Shown in pieces: positions 26,396 to 38,829 of a DNA stretch of 64,000 nucleotides. The notes under the pieces are model-generated. The model saw only the letters and a program-made list of their open reading frames with translations. It did not search any database and had not been told where the DNA came from. The stretch covers positions 1 to 64,000 of the forward strand of contig AZLU01000203.1 in assembly GCA_002224055.1 (NCBI GenBank). Direction: 5' to 3'. This DNA comes from Pezizomycotina sp. ARF18. Its lineage: Eukaryota; Ascomycota. The position numbers were made by a program, and so were the translations under genes. Numbering within the stretch: the first letter of the stretch is position 1; each line of letters begins with the position of its first letter.

Positions 26396-28424
26396 TAACT
26401 TAAAAAAAAGCCAAGGTTGGATAGGTGAGTGTTGGTGAGAGAGATTGTCGGTGTTCGACTGCCAGGCTGGGAAACAGAAACGGCTGGAAAAGGCTGACGC
26501 TTAGGAATGTAACTCTGTGAAAGGATTAAACGATCCTTCTTTTTCTTCTCTACAATTCCCCTTAAAACAATCTCTTTTCCCTTCTGGTAACACTTCTTTC
26601 AAACTACCGTAGATTTCTTTTTCGAATTGGACTATTAGAAAAATGAATCAGGATCGATATCGTTTTCTTTTCGGTTGAAGAAAGTATTCGTCTTTGTCGT
26701 GTGAGGTTCTTCTTTATTCTTCGAATATGGCTGCAACAAGGAAAGGACGCGAAGTGCGAACAACCTTCATTTATATATCAATATAAAAATGCACAATGAT
26801 GTGTTATTAAAAAAAAAAAAAAAAAAAAAGCTTTGTTGTTGATAAAAGAAACGACAGTCCAAACTTTTCCGATGTTTCCAACCCAGTGCTGTCGTTTTTC
26901 CAACAAATTCCCTGTGATTCTTTACTCCTCCTTTGTACTTAAGGAAATGCTTGTGCTTTTCCCTAGAAGAAGGCAGCCGAGCGAGCAAGCGGGAAGGGGC
27001 CAAAGATAGAAGCTAGCTCCCCGGACGAAAATTTTCAATCGGGAAAGGGAACTAACGAAGTAAATAAACTTCTGAGAGGCCTGGAGTCTTCGCTCCTTTC
27101 GACGGGACAACGGACTGCTGGCGTGAGAAAATAACAAGGGAAAAGGAGAAGAAAAAGAAAAGAGAGTGAAAAATTATCACTTGGTGAGTTGTCCGTGAGG
27201 GGAAATATGTCCAACTAGTGGAGATCTAACGTAAACGAGACAGTATACGTCCAAAACAAGGGAACGACAAGCAGGGTATAGCTAGGGGAGGGTATGGCGC
27301 CGCTGGCGTGTGTGGTGCTCGTGTGTGCTTTTTTTTCCCTTTCCTTCTCGAGCCTGAGACGTAGCCAACTGCTTGTGTGTTCGTGACGGGTTGGTCGCCT
27401 TGGTATTCCCTTTAGCTTTCTTCAGCCTAATGCTGCTGAGGAAGTTTCCTTGGAAATAATGGTGTTATCCAGGAATCGAGATTGAATCTGCATAGATCAA
27501 ATGAAAGAAGAGGGATTATTCGTCGAAAAAAAAAAAATGAACGGGCGAGGCATAAAGAATATGTATGAGAAAAAGACCGACAGGCAGAAACAGAGAGAGG
27601 TGTCAGTTGATGATTTGATCAGACGCGCGAGTGAATGGTCCGCAGTCAAGGGCAAGAAGCAGAGGCGAATGAAAGGAGGCAGAAACCTCACCTAGCCCCT
27701 TAGCTCTTACTGCTGTAGGTGACATGGTCTGGGCCGGCGACGTGTGTCGTGGTCGTGTGTGTTTGGAATGCGGAGATTTTGTTTAGAAGTAGCTACTTCA
27801 TCTGTCGGTGTGAGTTGTCCATTCTCCCTCCCCTTAACATTAGCTTATATGAGGTACAGATGCACACATCGAGTTAGTTAATCACTTGCGTTGTCCCTTT
27901 TTTTTTTTTTTTCGGTCGGAGGTCCTTAAAAAAAGGTCTCTCGCTTCTTTTTCTCCCACACCAGAAATTTATTTTATTTTTTATTTTTTTATTTTTTATT
28001 TTTTTTTTCGTAAAGCTCCTAGTATGTATAGGGCACCAACTCACTCCCGAGGAATAGAACTATAGTATTCCTTCCTTTTTCCCTCAGCTTCTTTCTCCAT
28101 CTTAACTTCTCGAGTTTCCAATGTACTCGAGGAGAGTGCCGATTGCATCTATCACCCACATGTTGTGTCTGCCCGCGATTTGTTACAAACGATTCTCAGC
28201 TTTCAAAACATGAGTCGACGATGTTCTGACAATGCAATTGCCATCTTGCAAAGCTTGGAAACCGATGGTATCCCGCTTTGCCTGCTTGACTCCTTCAAAA
28301 CCGACATGTCAGACAATTAAATAAAACTAAGAAGCCAGACATGTTACATGCGTTGCGCAATAAAGAAAATCGTAAAAAACGGGATGGGAGATAATAATAA
28401 CAGCGGGAAGGAAGGGTAAGAAAG

Positions 28425-28456
<32 letters not shown>

Positions 28457-31410
28457 CTTCTCATTCGCTCAGCGTTATCCGAAGACTTGCCTCCGTTACC
28501 AAGAAAGCGGAGCGCTGAACCTCCAATCCTTTTTCTCCCCCGAGAACTCTCTTTACCCCAAATCTCTCCTCCCAACCCAAATCCGCTTTTCATGATACTT
28601 GATTTTCTGGTTTTCTTCTCCAAGCCTATTGATCTTTCATTTTTTCACATGTGATATCTTGAAAATCGTTTATTCTCGGAGGAGGGAGAGGGGCAAAACC
28701 CTGCGGTAAATAGAGAAAGGCTTTTTTCCCCATTATAATTCAAGAGGTCCGCCAGCCTTTTCGATATTTTCTCCTTCTCGTGATGCGCCTCGTGAGTTTC
28801 CTGTTCAAAGAAATATAGAGCTTAGCGTACATTCCTCGGGACGTAAGATGCAGATGCCTTTTTTTTTTTTTTTTATAAAGCTGCGTGTGTTGGCACGCGA
28901 CTTCTGCAGCCCCTTGTCGCTAGCTCACCTTGCGCAAACCCCCTTTCTTTCCCGAGGATAGAGCGCAAGCGGTGAAAAAAAGATTTTAATTAATAATAAG
29001 AAATCAATCTAGGGATATTTTTTGGCGGAAGATCAGTAAAAGGGAAAAAAGATCAGAACCATTCTCGGTTCACCTCTCTTGAGGTTTCCTCCGCTTTAAT
29101 GCTATGCTGTTCCTTTCCCTACACGCAGGGAAGGCCCTCGTTGCTGATTACAGCGTTCTGAGTGGCCAAAAGCTATACCGAGCTGGTTTCGACTCCCATG
29201 AAGCATGTATTTTTTTGGCAGGCAAGAGATCCTTTTTTTTTCTATTTCGAGTAATGGGGGGGTCTTGTGGTCCACATGGGTTTTTCCAAAAAGAGGGTGT
29301 TGCGCAAGTCTCCGCAAGACACACCTGAACATGTAACCCCCGCACCGATAAATGAGAAATGATTGGCACTCCCGCTCTCAGCGATGAAGAACCCTTTGGT
29401 AGCAAAAACATCGGACGAAAATGAGACGGACAGCTATCAAAAAAGAAAAAGAAAAGAAAAGAAAAAGAAGGGGTACGAGTACTCGTCAGTGAGCCAATGA
29501 AACGAAGCTTCTCGACCTATGTACCCTGACTGATTTGCGGAGGCAAATCATACTGTGGGGTAGGAAAAGGAGCTTTGACAGCTACGCCACGTGCCGCCTC
29601 GGCCAAGTATAGTACGGGCTTTATATGAGAGTATCAAGCACGCTCAAATGGAAGTGCCTTCTACCTACCGTCGTATAAGCCGTTTATCAGTCGTTGATGA
29701 AACCTTTTATGCACTGCAGCTCACGGGAGCATAAAGGGCTGCATTATGGATTCAAAGGCCCCTCTTTGCGGGCCAGAAACGATGGAAGAAGAAAAGCCGT
29801 CTGACCGACCCCAAGAATAGAATGAGTAGATCGGCGTCCCCAAGTTATCTCGAGCTTTTGTCCTATCCTCGCGTGCCAAAAAACGTGACCATCTTTTGGA
29901 GGCATAAGACATGATCAGGTAGAAAACAAGTTTGCCCCCCACTACCCTCCATGAAGAATCATATAAGTACTTTAGCCGCAAGAAGGGTGGAAGAAACATG
30001 GTAATAATACTTTACAGTGCTTTTATTCTCTTTGGAGACATAAGTAGTAGTAGATCTTGCCACAGAGGGACATTGTTGGTTAAGTTCTAGATTTGGCCTT
30101 GCGGTTTGGAAAACCGTTTTGACCTCGTGGAACTTGCAAGGGGTCCACTTCCAAAGCACTCAAGCCACCTACATAGCCAAACTGACCATCTTTGATTCGG
30201 TGCGCCGGAGATCTCTTTTTGTAGGTTAAAGAGAAAGTGTAAAAGAGAGAGATGTGCTGCCCCAGTGTATACATGTAGGATTTGATATGATGCAGCTCGA
30301 CCGAACGTTTGGAAGTTGTTTTTTTCTTATGGAGAAAACAGAGAAGTATGTAGAGAACCAACAATTTGACGTAAAGGAAAGCCTTATTATTATTAATTTT
30401 CCTCAATTATTAGTACTCGCCCTACTATGAATGTTTATGTTTATTTGTAAACAATGGAACATAGTAGTAATCTCATTATATATAGCCTTTGTCTCATACC
30501 ATACTCTTCACCATCCGGAGTGAGGAAGTTAACAAGCGTGTATAAAAATACTAGAGATTGGGCACGAGACAAGATAGCTCTGTAGTTTCTAATTTTTTGA
30601 TATTTAAAACGCGCACGGAGATTCTTAGTTTTAGAATATAAACCCACACCCTTTCCTCCCCCTTTCTTTCCTTTTCCTTGTCTATAAACGATAAATATTG
30701 TGTGTTCATAGGGCATTTGCCCGCCCGCGCAATTATATATCCAATAATGTAACTTGGAGTACAGAAATGAACGGAGGTGAGACTCATTTTTCGGTCCCAG
30801 TCCGACTCCCAGCGCTGTTACTCACTTATCATGCCTCCGTCCCAATTATCGCGCGAAAGTAGGCTATAAAGCGAGTACGTTGGATACGGCTTAGGAATTT
30901 CAACGCGTATGGATGAAAGAGGTACTATTACGTCGCTTACACAGGCTTGTAATACTCGTATATATATATATATACCGGTACTGTTTTCACTGACACTTCC
31001 GAAAAGCGCATATATGTAGATAGAATGGGAGGAAAGGGGGAAAGGGAACGCGCGATAAAAGGAGTTAAATACTTGTATTTTAGCATATCAATTTAATTTC
31101 GTAGCGTAAAAAAGGGTTGATATGATGAATTACACTATCATGCTCTTGGAGACCAATATAGGCCTAATTTGGGCACCTGTAAAGCGTGGAGGTTTTATTC
31201 ATGGCTGCCGTGATTGTAACTAAAGTACCTTGAGGCCTTTCTATCTATCTCAGATATTTGAGGTTCATCTATAAGTCTGTCCTTTAAAGAAACGACTTTT
31301 TGTATAATTGCTTTTAAAACGATATATACATGGAGTTGTATTTATGTATATTCCTTATTGCGTGATTGGATCAATAGTTAATTAAACGAGTCGGAAAGAC
31401 CAGCTCATAA
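26396..31410. other. 5-kb gene-free region upstream of the cyclin
   Basis: No gene supported across 5 kb. Homopolymers: A run 26809-26829, A run 28425-28452, T runs at 27899-27913 and 28859-28874, and a TTTTA-rich block 27970-28010. Two G/T-rich patches with GTGTG and GTCGTG steps lie at 27300-27330 and 27740-27765. A 35-codon frame at 28211-28318 (MSRRCSDNAIAILQSLETDG to stop) and a 92-codon minus frame at 29721-29999 are the least random-looking short frames, but unsupported. The left part probably holds the cyclin's long leader and promoter. A non-coding RNA is possible but not visible from sequence alone. Confidence 0.4.
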
Positions 31411-33311
31411 CTAATTAATATTCCCTTGGAATAATAACAACAATTCGTCTTTCTCGATATCGCTCTGAGCGGCGATCGTAGGATCGACCCTAAAATATTC
31501 CCAATCAATTAATATTATTTTTTCCTCAGCAGACCACATTACATTTGAAGGATGAGGGTCCATATGTAAAACATCAAAACTCCGAAGGTTCCTAAGAGCT
31601 TCTATAAGTTTCGACTTGAAAAGTTTTCTTTCCGCGTTTGACATATCGAACCAGGCTGCCCTAGTAAAAGTCTTCCCAGACGCCGTTGACATAATAATCA
31701 AAGATCTATCAGCGAGCTTTCCGTGATAACTTCTCCGTATGCATACGACGGAGGAACATATTGATTACTTTCCCCAACAATTGCTCTGAGCTTCAGCTCA
31801 CTCTGTAACCTGAAATAGTAAATGTTAGGTTGACGAGAATAAAAGAAACAAAATTAAAAGGTAAAAAAAAAGGAAAAACGAATAAGGAAAGGAAAGGAAA
31901 AAGAAAAACGTAATTTAGCAGCTCTGAAGGGAAAATAAGCGTACCTCTCCTTCCCCTCTGCGAGTTCCTCGGGCCAGAACTGAGAATCCTCAATTGCTCT
32001 TGGTGTTTGCAGGTCCATATTTGCACACCATCCCCGCTCGTGCTTATTCGGTCAACCAGGTCTACACGTTCTATACGCTGTGCGTCAACGTTCATAAATA
32101 TCATCGGGTGAAGGATTGAATCTCTTCCATGACCCCGATATTATTTGCAGGCGCTGTAGTCGTACCTGAAGCAGAAGCAGTAGACGGCCTCGCCCGTGTG
32201 GTCGTTTGCGAAGCAGGAGTACCGAATGACCTCGGCGTTGTAGTCGTGCGCGAAGTAGAAGTAGTAAATGATTTTGGCGTTATATTCGTACGCGAAGCGG
32301 TAGCAGTAAATGAGCTCGGCGCTGTAGTCGAACGCGAAGCGGTAGCAGTGGATAACCTCGGCGGTGCGGTCGGACGTGTTGTGGCTGATGACCTCGACGG
32401 TGTCGTAGGGGCGGTTGTCACCCCCGGAGTACAATGGCCTCTGTGGGGCCTTGAGTAAAAGGCCTGACCTCGCAACGAGGAGGTGTAGCATCCTGTTGAT
32501 CGTACCCAAGATTACTTCTTGGATGGTTACCGCCAAGTTCGTCGGAAGGCGGGTAAGCAGCCCTTGTAGAGACCAGGTATGTATAGAACCGCGACCGAAA
32601 GTTTCTCTCTGGTCCAGGTCGTGTTCACGTATAACCTGGCTGGGCTTCGGCGGAGGTGAGTCTCCCGCCTTCACGGTGTCTGGGGGAACGTATAGCTCTA
32701 GTATTATGTTAATAAACGATCCCTTAATTATTCTAGTTTATATAGCATTGGTAATTCCTCCGATCTAGATAACTAACCTTTAAGGTTTTGAGCGTTTTGA
32801 GCGTTTTTAAATCCTATTCTTTGTAATTTAACTTCAAACTTCGGAAGTTTGATCGAAGGCGAAGTAGACACCTCTCAAGTATACAGTGACAGTGACTAGC
32901 AAAGTCTCTCAGGTATCTATAAAAGCGGAGCCAAGGGCTAGAATCTCTTACGAGATCTACAATGTTAATATCGCTTTTAAACTCGAATCCCTCTCTCATT
33001 CCTCTCATAACAAAGGCAAAAAGGCATTCCCTAAGGGAAGGGTTTTGTGCCTTGAGGCCGACAGGCGAGGAAACCAGGAATCTCTCATCTTGTCGACAGA
33101 TGAACAGACTGGTTTTGTATGTGGTGAGAAATGCTAGGCGCAATTAATATGCGTGCATGTATGCAAGTTTTTGTCCTTTTAGGGATTTTAGAATAAACTT
33201 CTTTATCAGCAAATTCCTACACCGGTTTTCGCAGAACTTACCTAAGGGTAGCTCAAGCCGATACTCTTGCAGAGATCCCACGAGAATCCTCTCGTCATAA
33301 ATCAGACATCG
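31411..33311 (-). CDS. Protein-kinase-like protein with amino-terminal LTTY module
   Basis: Minus-strand, multi-exon, tentative joining of three parts. (1) A short exon near 33,242-33,305 encodes YDERILVGSLQEYRLELPL and ends at a GTAAGT donor; after a 108-base intron (33134-33241) comes LAFLTTYKTSLFICRQDERF and SLRECLFAFVMRGM (32,970-33,133), text resembling the module that precedes kinase domains in expanded fungal kinase-like families. (2) A linker region with the 42-base minisatellite (32,159-32,407). (3) A kinase end: EELAEGKE, an intron, SNQYVPPSYAYGEVI, then LIIMSTASGKTFTR, catalytic-loop HMDPHPSNVMW (HxDxxxxN) and IILIDWEYF in the DFG position, stop at 31,411. Short carboxyl lobe, as in aminoglycoside-phosphotransferase-like kinases. 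Function unknown. It could instead be two adjacent genes. At least three frame jumps. Confidence 0.6.
32159..32407. repeat. 42-base minisatellite, six units
   Basis: Six diverged tandem units, five of 42 bases and a last one of 39. Units start at 32159, 32201, 32243, 32285, 32327 and 32369, each beginning GTCG/TTCG and containing a GAAGCxG(T/A)AGCAGTA-like core. Because 42 is a multiple of three, a 14-residue period is kept in every frame. On the minus strand one frame gives S/T/A-rich repeats (PSSFTATASRT), another aromatic repeats (YCYRFAYEYNA), and the plus strand gives REAVAVNELGAVVE. The S/T-rich version is the most plausible linker in the surrounding kinase-like gene, but strand and frame are not settled. 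Confidence 0.92.
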
Positions 33312-33707
33312 TCAAGTGTATCTATATACTCTTTATAACATTAAGCAAAATATGAATATGACCTTGTATTTACAAATATATAAATTGCAACCGCTTTTTT
33401 CTTCTTCTTCGTAAGGTAAATTTTTGTCTATGGTGATGGTGATATATATACTTTAGGCTTAGCAGTAGTATACAAATGTACAGTAGGATTGTCTTTCCCA
33501 TGCTAAGGAAAGGAAAACAGATATAAACAGTCGCGGTCCTCTACGGGCATCGCCTTTTATATGATGAAGCTAGTGGAGAAAAGGGGGTTTTTAAAATGTA
33601 ATATAATAAGGGGAGGACTCCTACAAATGGTAAAATATTGGTGATGAAGAATGAAAAAATTATACCTCCGGCCTTCGCTTAAAAAGTAAATATATCTAAG
33701 TATTTTT
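33312..33707. other. Intergenic region, kinase-like gene / PPR gene
   Basis: About 400 AT-rich bases between the 5' side of the kinase-like gene and the 3' end of the PPR gene. Nothing recognisable beyond a likely promoter and 3' UTR. Confidence 0.4.
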
Positions 33708-36700
33708 CTATTGCGGAATTGCATGTTGTTGAGGTGCTGATGGCGGTACTTCAAAGTTAGGTGGCCGCGGGATTTGGTTTGAAGATGGTGGCGGTTGGAA
33801 AACTTGCTGCAGATTTTGCGCTGGAGCTTTTGAGGTGGCTGCTCTTGGGCATACTGACGCGGCTGCTCCTGATGATGTCCCGGAGCAGCCTGAGCAGCTT
33901 GACCTTCTTTAGCACGCTGAGGACTCTGTTCTCGCGCAGCTTGAGCAGCCCTAAATTCGCTCTATCTTGTAACATCCTACCGACCATCTGCGCCTCCGCA
34001 ACGTAATCCAACTCGTTCATCTCCTCGAGCAGTAACCCGATCCGCTCGTCTTCCTCCGCGAACAGCTTCCACCCTATCCACTGGTAAACCAGCGGCCGCA
34101 CGGGACCGATGGTATCCCGCATACCCTTCATCTCTTCGAGATACATGAACGCGTCCTCGTAGTCTTCCTGGTATAAGGATGTCTGGAGCAGCGCTTCGTA
34201 TGTCCGCATGTCCGGCCTCTTACCCGTCGCCTTCATCTCGCCCGCGAGGAACATCGCTAGCTCCTTCTGCGGCGGTGGTGGTCTGTTTTCGCTACTCGAT
34301 AATAATTCCGGCTCTAATGGTGACATCCGCTCGTACCAGTCGCCCAAGCACCCGTAGAATAGTAAATTGTACGTTTCCGTCGTGGGGTCCACGCCGAGGC
34401 TCGCGGAGTCGTTGTAGACGCCCAGCGCGCGCTCCATGTCGTTGAGCCGCACGCAGGCTTCGATGACGGCGTTAAAAGCGATTATGTCCACCGCGTTCGG
34501 ATCCGTAGCCGAAGCCTCGCTGTGCCTATCCTTCAGCGCAAAGTACGTGGCGTCGACGTTTTCGATCTTGCCGTCTGCAATAATAGCGTCGGCTATTGCG
34601 CTAGACGTTGTCGACGAGGGTACGATTCCCGCTTCCCGGATCTTTTGCACCGTGCGGAAAGCCATCGGCAGGTTATTCCCGCGCGCAAACGCTGTGATCA
34701 GCGAGTTGTAATGTGCTTCTTCTATCTTTACCCGCGATCGCTAAGGACGCGGAGGACCTCGCCCGCGAGCTGTGGGGCGCCATTTCTGGCCGCCGTATTT
34801 AATACTCGGAGGCAGACGCCGTCGTCCGGGTTGAAAATATTCTTCTCCACGGCCGACCTCCATATCCATAACGTCCCCTCGAGGTGAAGGCTACTTGCCG
34901 TAACGTTTAACAGTTCGTACCAAATCATAGCCGTCTTCTCCTGGGGCAGCTCCTCAATAGCCTCCCTGCCGATCCGTAGGGCTTCGTCTACCTCGAAAGC
35001 TCGACCTAACGACTTGATTATCTCAAGATAAACGGCTATGCTGATTGGATCCTGGTTAATCCTCCGCGAGTCGAAAATATCCAGCGCCCGCTCTAACTGC
35101 CCGTCCGTCAACAAACCGAAAATAACACACTCCACGCCTTCCTGCGTCAGCGGTATCCACCGCATCCGCATCTCTTCCAGTACCCGCTCGCGAGTTATAA
35201 AGTCGGGAGATACAGCTAGGATCTGTTGACAAAAAAAAAGGCATTAGTTCCCAGCCTCGCTTGTAACGCTGAAACTCACAATATAAATAAGTTTACCTTG
35301 AGGATATTATGATATATAGTACTATTCGGTTGTAGACCCTCCGACTTCATTTCTTCAAGCAAGCCGATAGCTAGATGTTGGAATACCACACGATCCTTCT
35401 GCTTAGCAAGAGAACCCGTCAGGACGGAGTACGTTTCCACTGTCGGCGCGAAACCCTGCCTGGCGATATCTTTAGCCTGGCCGAACACCTTAGCCAAATC
35501 TGGAGCGGCCTTGTTCGTTTCGGAAAGTAGTTTTCGAGCAGCCGCTGCGTATGTTGGATTCGAGTAGGACGTTCTTGAGGTGGGGTCTTTCTTCAATGCT
35601 TGCGGTACGTGCATAGACTGGGCAAGAGGAGGCGGCGGTATTGTGTACTGCTGAGTTATGTGGGTATCCTGGGGTTGCTCTGCGATCGGCTCTGGTTCTG
35701 GCTTGGCAGCATAAAATGAAACCCACTGGGGCTTCGAAGGCTCTGGCGTTGGTGGTGTCGGGGCGCTAGCATTTTTTTGTATCTGACTTGTGGAGGAATG
35801 CTCTGCTGGCTCGTCGAAGCATCAGGAGTCGCGGTGCTTTCTGGTGGTGTAGACTGAGGTGGTGCAGCTGGGGCGGTCGTTATTTCTGACGACGTGGATG
35901 TTGATTTTGTTTGCTCCGCAGAAGGCGCATCAGGAGGAGTATGTTGAGGAGGGGGGGAGGCGGGAGTAGGAGGGATGAATGGTTGGGCTGTCGGCCAGTT
36001 CGGGTGCGTTCCAGAAGATTGCCAGGCTGAAGCACTTTGCCACGGCGTAGCAGTCGTATTGGAGTGGGGAAGGAAGGAGGAGGGGAAGTAGCGGAAGAGA
36101 AGGGAGAACCCATAAATGATTGCGTAGTATTGGAAGACTCCCTGGAATTGAAAGTCCGAGGCATAATGTGATCTTCACCCTCACTTATGAAATTTTCGTG
36201 GTTAAATATGGGCTCTGTCGCGCCTTGCATGGAGGAAGCGTTGTTCTGGTCCGTGGAATATTGATTGCTAGATTTTTGCGCTACCTCATGCGTCTCCTCA
36301 GGATAACTGTGGTCTAGCATGGCGCTTATATCATCGTTCTCGTTACCCTCATACTCGCTTTGGCTCTTGATGGTTTCGGAGGCATTTGGCTCGGCATCAG
36401 GGAAGCTGTGATCTAGCATGGCACTGATATCATCACTTTCTTTCGTGCTTTCAAATTCCTGCATAATTTGCTCCTCTGATGACGACAAATCTGCAGGAGG
36501 CGCTTGGCGATTCTGGATATCGTATTGTGTCGTTTGCGCGTCCTCGTCCGGGAACATCTGGCTTAAAGTGGCTTCGGCCAAGTCCTCAGCAGCTGACTCA
36601 GCTGTAGACTCGACGGGTTCTTCGGGGTAGAGGGCGTCAAGCATTGAAGAGGCATCATCCTCATCAGCAGGTTCGGCGGGTTCGGCAGGTTCGGCAACCT

Positions 36701-38544
36701 GCGGATCCTGCGTAGGGTGAACTTCTTCGAAGGAGTGTTCTCCGGCAGAAGTGGGTTCCTCCATTATAGCGGCCTCGATCGGCGGCGTTGCATCTTGCGC
36801 TGTTTGGCTCTCATGCGCCTCTGGACTTGCTACCGCCTCTTTAGCGGTCGTTGTGCTCCACCCCAGAGGCAGATTGACTGCGCTAGCCGTATCTGCTACT
36901 GCCGGCGTTGGCCGCCATGGGCCTGCGATGTCGTCTTGCATCGGTTCCGGCTGACCAGGTGATTCCAATGGGCTTTGCGCCGTTTGAGTTGAGTTTTCGT
37001 CTTGTTGCGTTACCACTTCTTCATCCCGCTGTGCCTCGTCTAGAGCTGAGGATGCAAACACTTCGGCACTTTTCTCTCCCACAGATTCGCCGACCACGGG
37101 TTCCGTCGTAGGTATCTCCGAAGGTGTGGGTTGTGATTCGGCGTCCTGGGGCGTAACTACTGAGTCGACGGGCTGCTGAGCTTCAGAATAATAGTTTAAT
37201 ATTTCAGGATGGCCAGACGGATCCGTGCTGCTCCGATCATAAGCAAGGCCCGTGGTTTGCTTATAGTCATCCGAAGGCAATTCCGTAGCTTCTACAGCTT
37301 GTTGCGGTTCCACGCGGCTCTGGGGAGCTTCAGAAGCTACTGCGCTATACGATGCCTCTGCCTCTTCGAACCATGACCGGGCATCGACGTCTCCCGCGCT
37401 CCCGAAACTTCAGGCTGACTCCGCCGGAGACTAGAACCGGAATCTAGCAGCGAAAGATAGCTGTCACCATCATCATCTTCAACTACGGTAGCTGCACCCT
37501 GTTGCGGATCGTGTTCTTGAGACCCTGTAGCAGCTTCAGGTTGCTCCTGCCAAGGAGCCTGCTGCTGCTGCGGGTAATACGGCGCTTGCTGATACATATT
37601 CGGCTGGCCCGGATACGGCTGGTACATATTCGGCTGTTGCTCCTGTGGAAAATTAGGATTAGGTTGGTAAACGTTTTGTTGCGGAGGAGGTGGGTACGGT
37701 CCCTGTTGATACATTGCCGGTGGTTGCTGCGAAAAGGCACTCTGGTAGTAAGCGTTCTGATACTGAGGGTACGCATTGGACTGATAGATGTTGGGCGGAG
37801 TATAAGCGGTCTGCTGGTAAGGTCCCAGTTGCTGAGCGTAAGGAACCTGTGGGTAACCATTTCCAGGCGGATACGACGGCGGCGGCGGCGTTGGCGGCCT
37901 CATATTCGCAGGAGGAGCTTGCGGACCCGCCCATGTTTGCAGTTGTTGTTGCATCGGCTGGGGCGGTGAGCCTATCGACTGCGGCAGCGGTGGAAGAACC
38001 TGCGTCGGACTCGCAGCAGGTGCGCCGGATTATTGGCCTGAGGGTAAAGCGTCGGGGAAGATTGCCGTAAGCGACCAAGCCCTTTGAACGGTGTGTATTG
38101 GGTTCTCAGGTTTGCCATGTAAGGCATCAGCGACGGAACGGCAGCCGGGGACGGGTCGTAGTATCTTTCGACCGGAGGCGGATATCGCGGTTGCCGCTGC
38201 TGCGGTTGTTCCTGCGTAGCCGCTCCATGTTCGTCGCCATTTGAATTGTCCTGTTCCTCGGATGCGGCAGCCTCGGATTCCGCTTCATGGTAGACTCCAT
38301 CGTAGTCGTGTTGCGAGTTCTGCTGCAATTGCGACGACGAAACGTGAAGGCTCTTCGACGGCGCTATCCGAACCGATTGCAAATTCAAGATGTTAGCTTT
38401 ACAAGCTTCCACGAAACGGAACATTCTTTCTTCTTTCTTCTGCTTACAAAACGAACTTGTGCGATTTAGCCGCGACGGAGACCATAATTGGCAGCATCGG
38501 TGGAGGTAGGCAGTCCGCGCTGTGGGTATCCGCAGCCTTAACAT
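33708..38544 (-). CDS. Very long mitochondrial PPR protein
   Basis: Probable organellar RNA-binding protein. The minus-strand start at 38,544 gives a basic, Arg-rich presequence (MLRLRIPTARTAYLHR); a second ATG at 38,424 (MFRFVEACKANILNL) is an alternative. Next come a Q/P/Y-rich disordered region (YPPPPQQNVYQPNP, 37,500-37,900) and a long acidic region (35,900-37,300) with repeated DDASSMLDALYPEEP, DDISAMLDHSFPDAEPN and DDISAMLDHSYPEETHE, plus a degenerate LSQMFPDEDA copy. The carboxyl third (33,900-35,620) is alpha-helical with PPR-type repeats: FAPTVETYSVLTGSL, LQPNSTIYHNIL, DIIAFNAVIEACVRLNDMER and VDPTTETYNLLFYG. An intron lies near 35,220-35,300. The protein ends QQHAIPQ, stop 33,708. 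Total near 1,550 residues, long for a fungal PPR. Several one-base frame jumps; one gene is inferred because open coding text continues across them. Confidence 0.82.
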
Positions 38545-38829
38545 CGCGTGCCTGGGGAGAAGGGTTGGAGGAGGTTCTTTGCCAGTTGTTGAAGTTCCTT
38601 CGGACTAAAAAATTTTTGGTGGGCTTTTTCGTGGGAAAAAAGATAGAGGGAAAAATTAATCGGCCCAGAATATCCTGTCACGTGATATCGAACAACGTCT
38701 CTCTCAGCGTTTAGTCTTTTATCACCGGCTTCAATCGGGCCATGTTTACGCGTCTGAGCGGTCAATTAGTAGTCCAGACGCAAATTATAATGTCACGATC
38801 ATGCGAAGCTTCAATTATGTTGTGTTGAA

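Noticed and set aside
27497-27695. Overlapping 64-codon frames on both strands
   Set aside because: Both are low-complexity (K/R-rich or F/P/S-rich) and mirror purine-rich DNA; no recognisable content.
29130-29215. tRNA gene suggested by a GGTTTCGACTCC box
   Set aside because: The putative T-stem does not pair and no matching acceptor stem or A box is present.
32129-32458. CRISPR-like array from the regular 42-base spacing
   Set aside because: Units are contiguous diverged tandem repeats with no unique spacers; this is a minisatellite.
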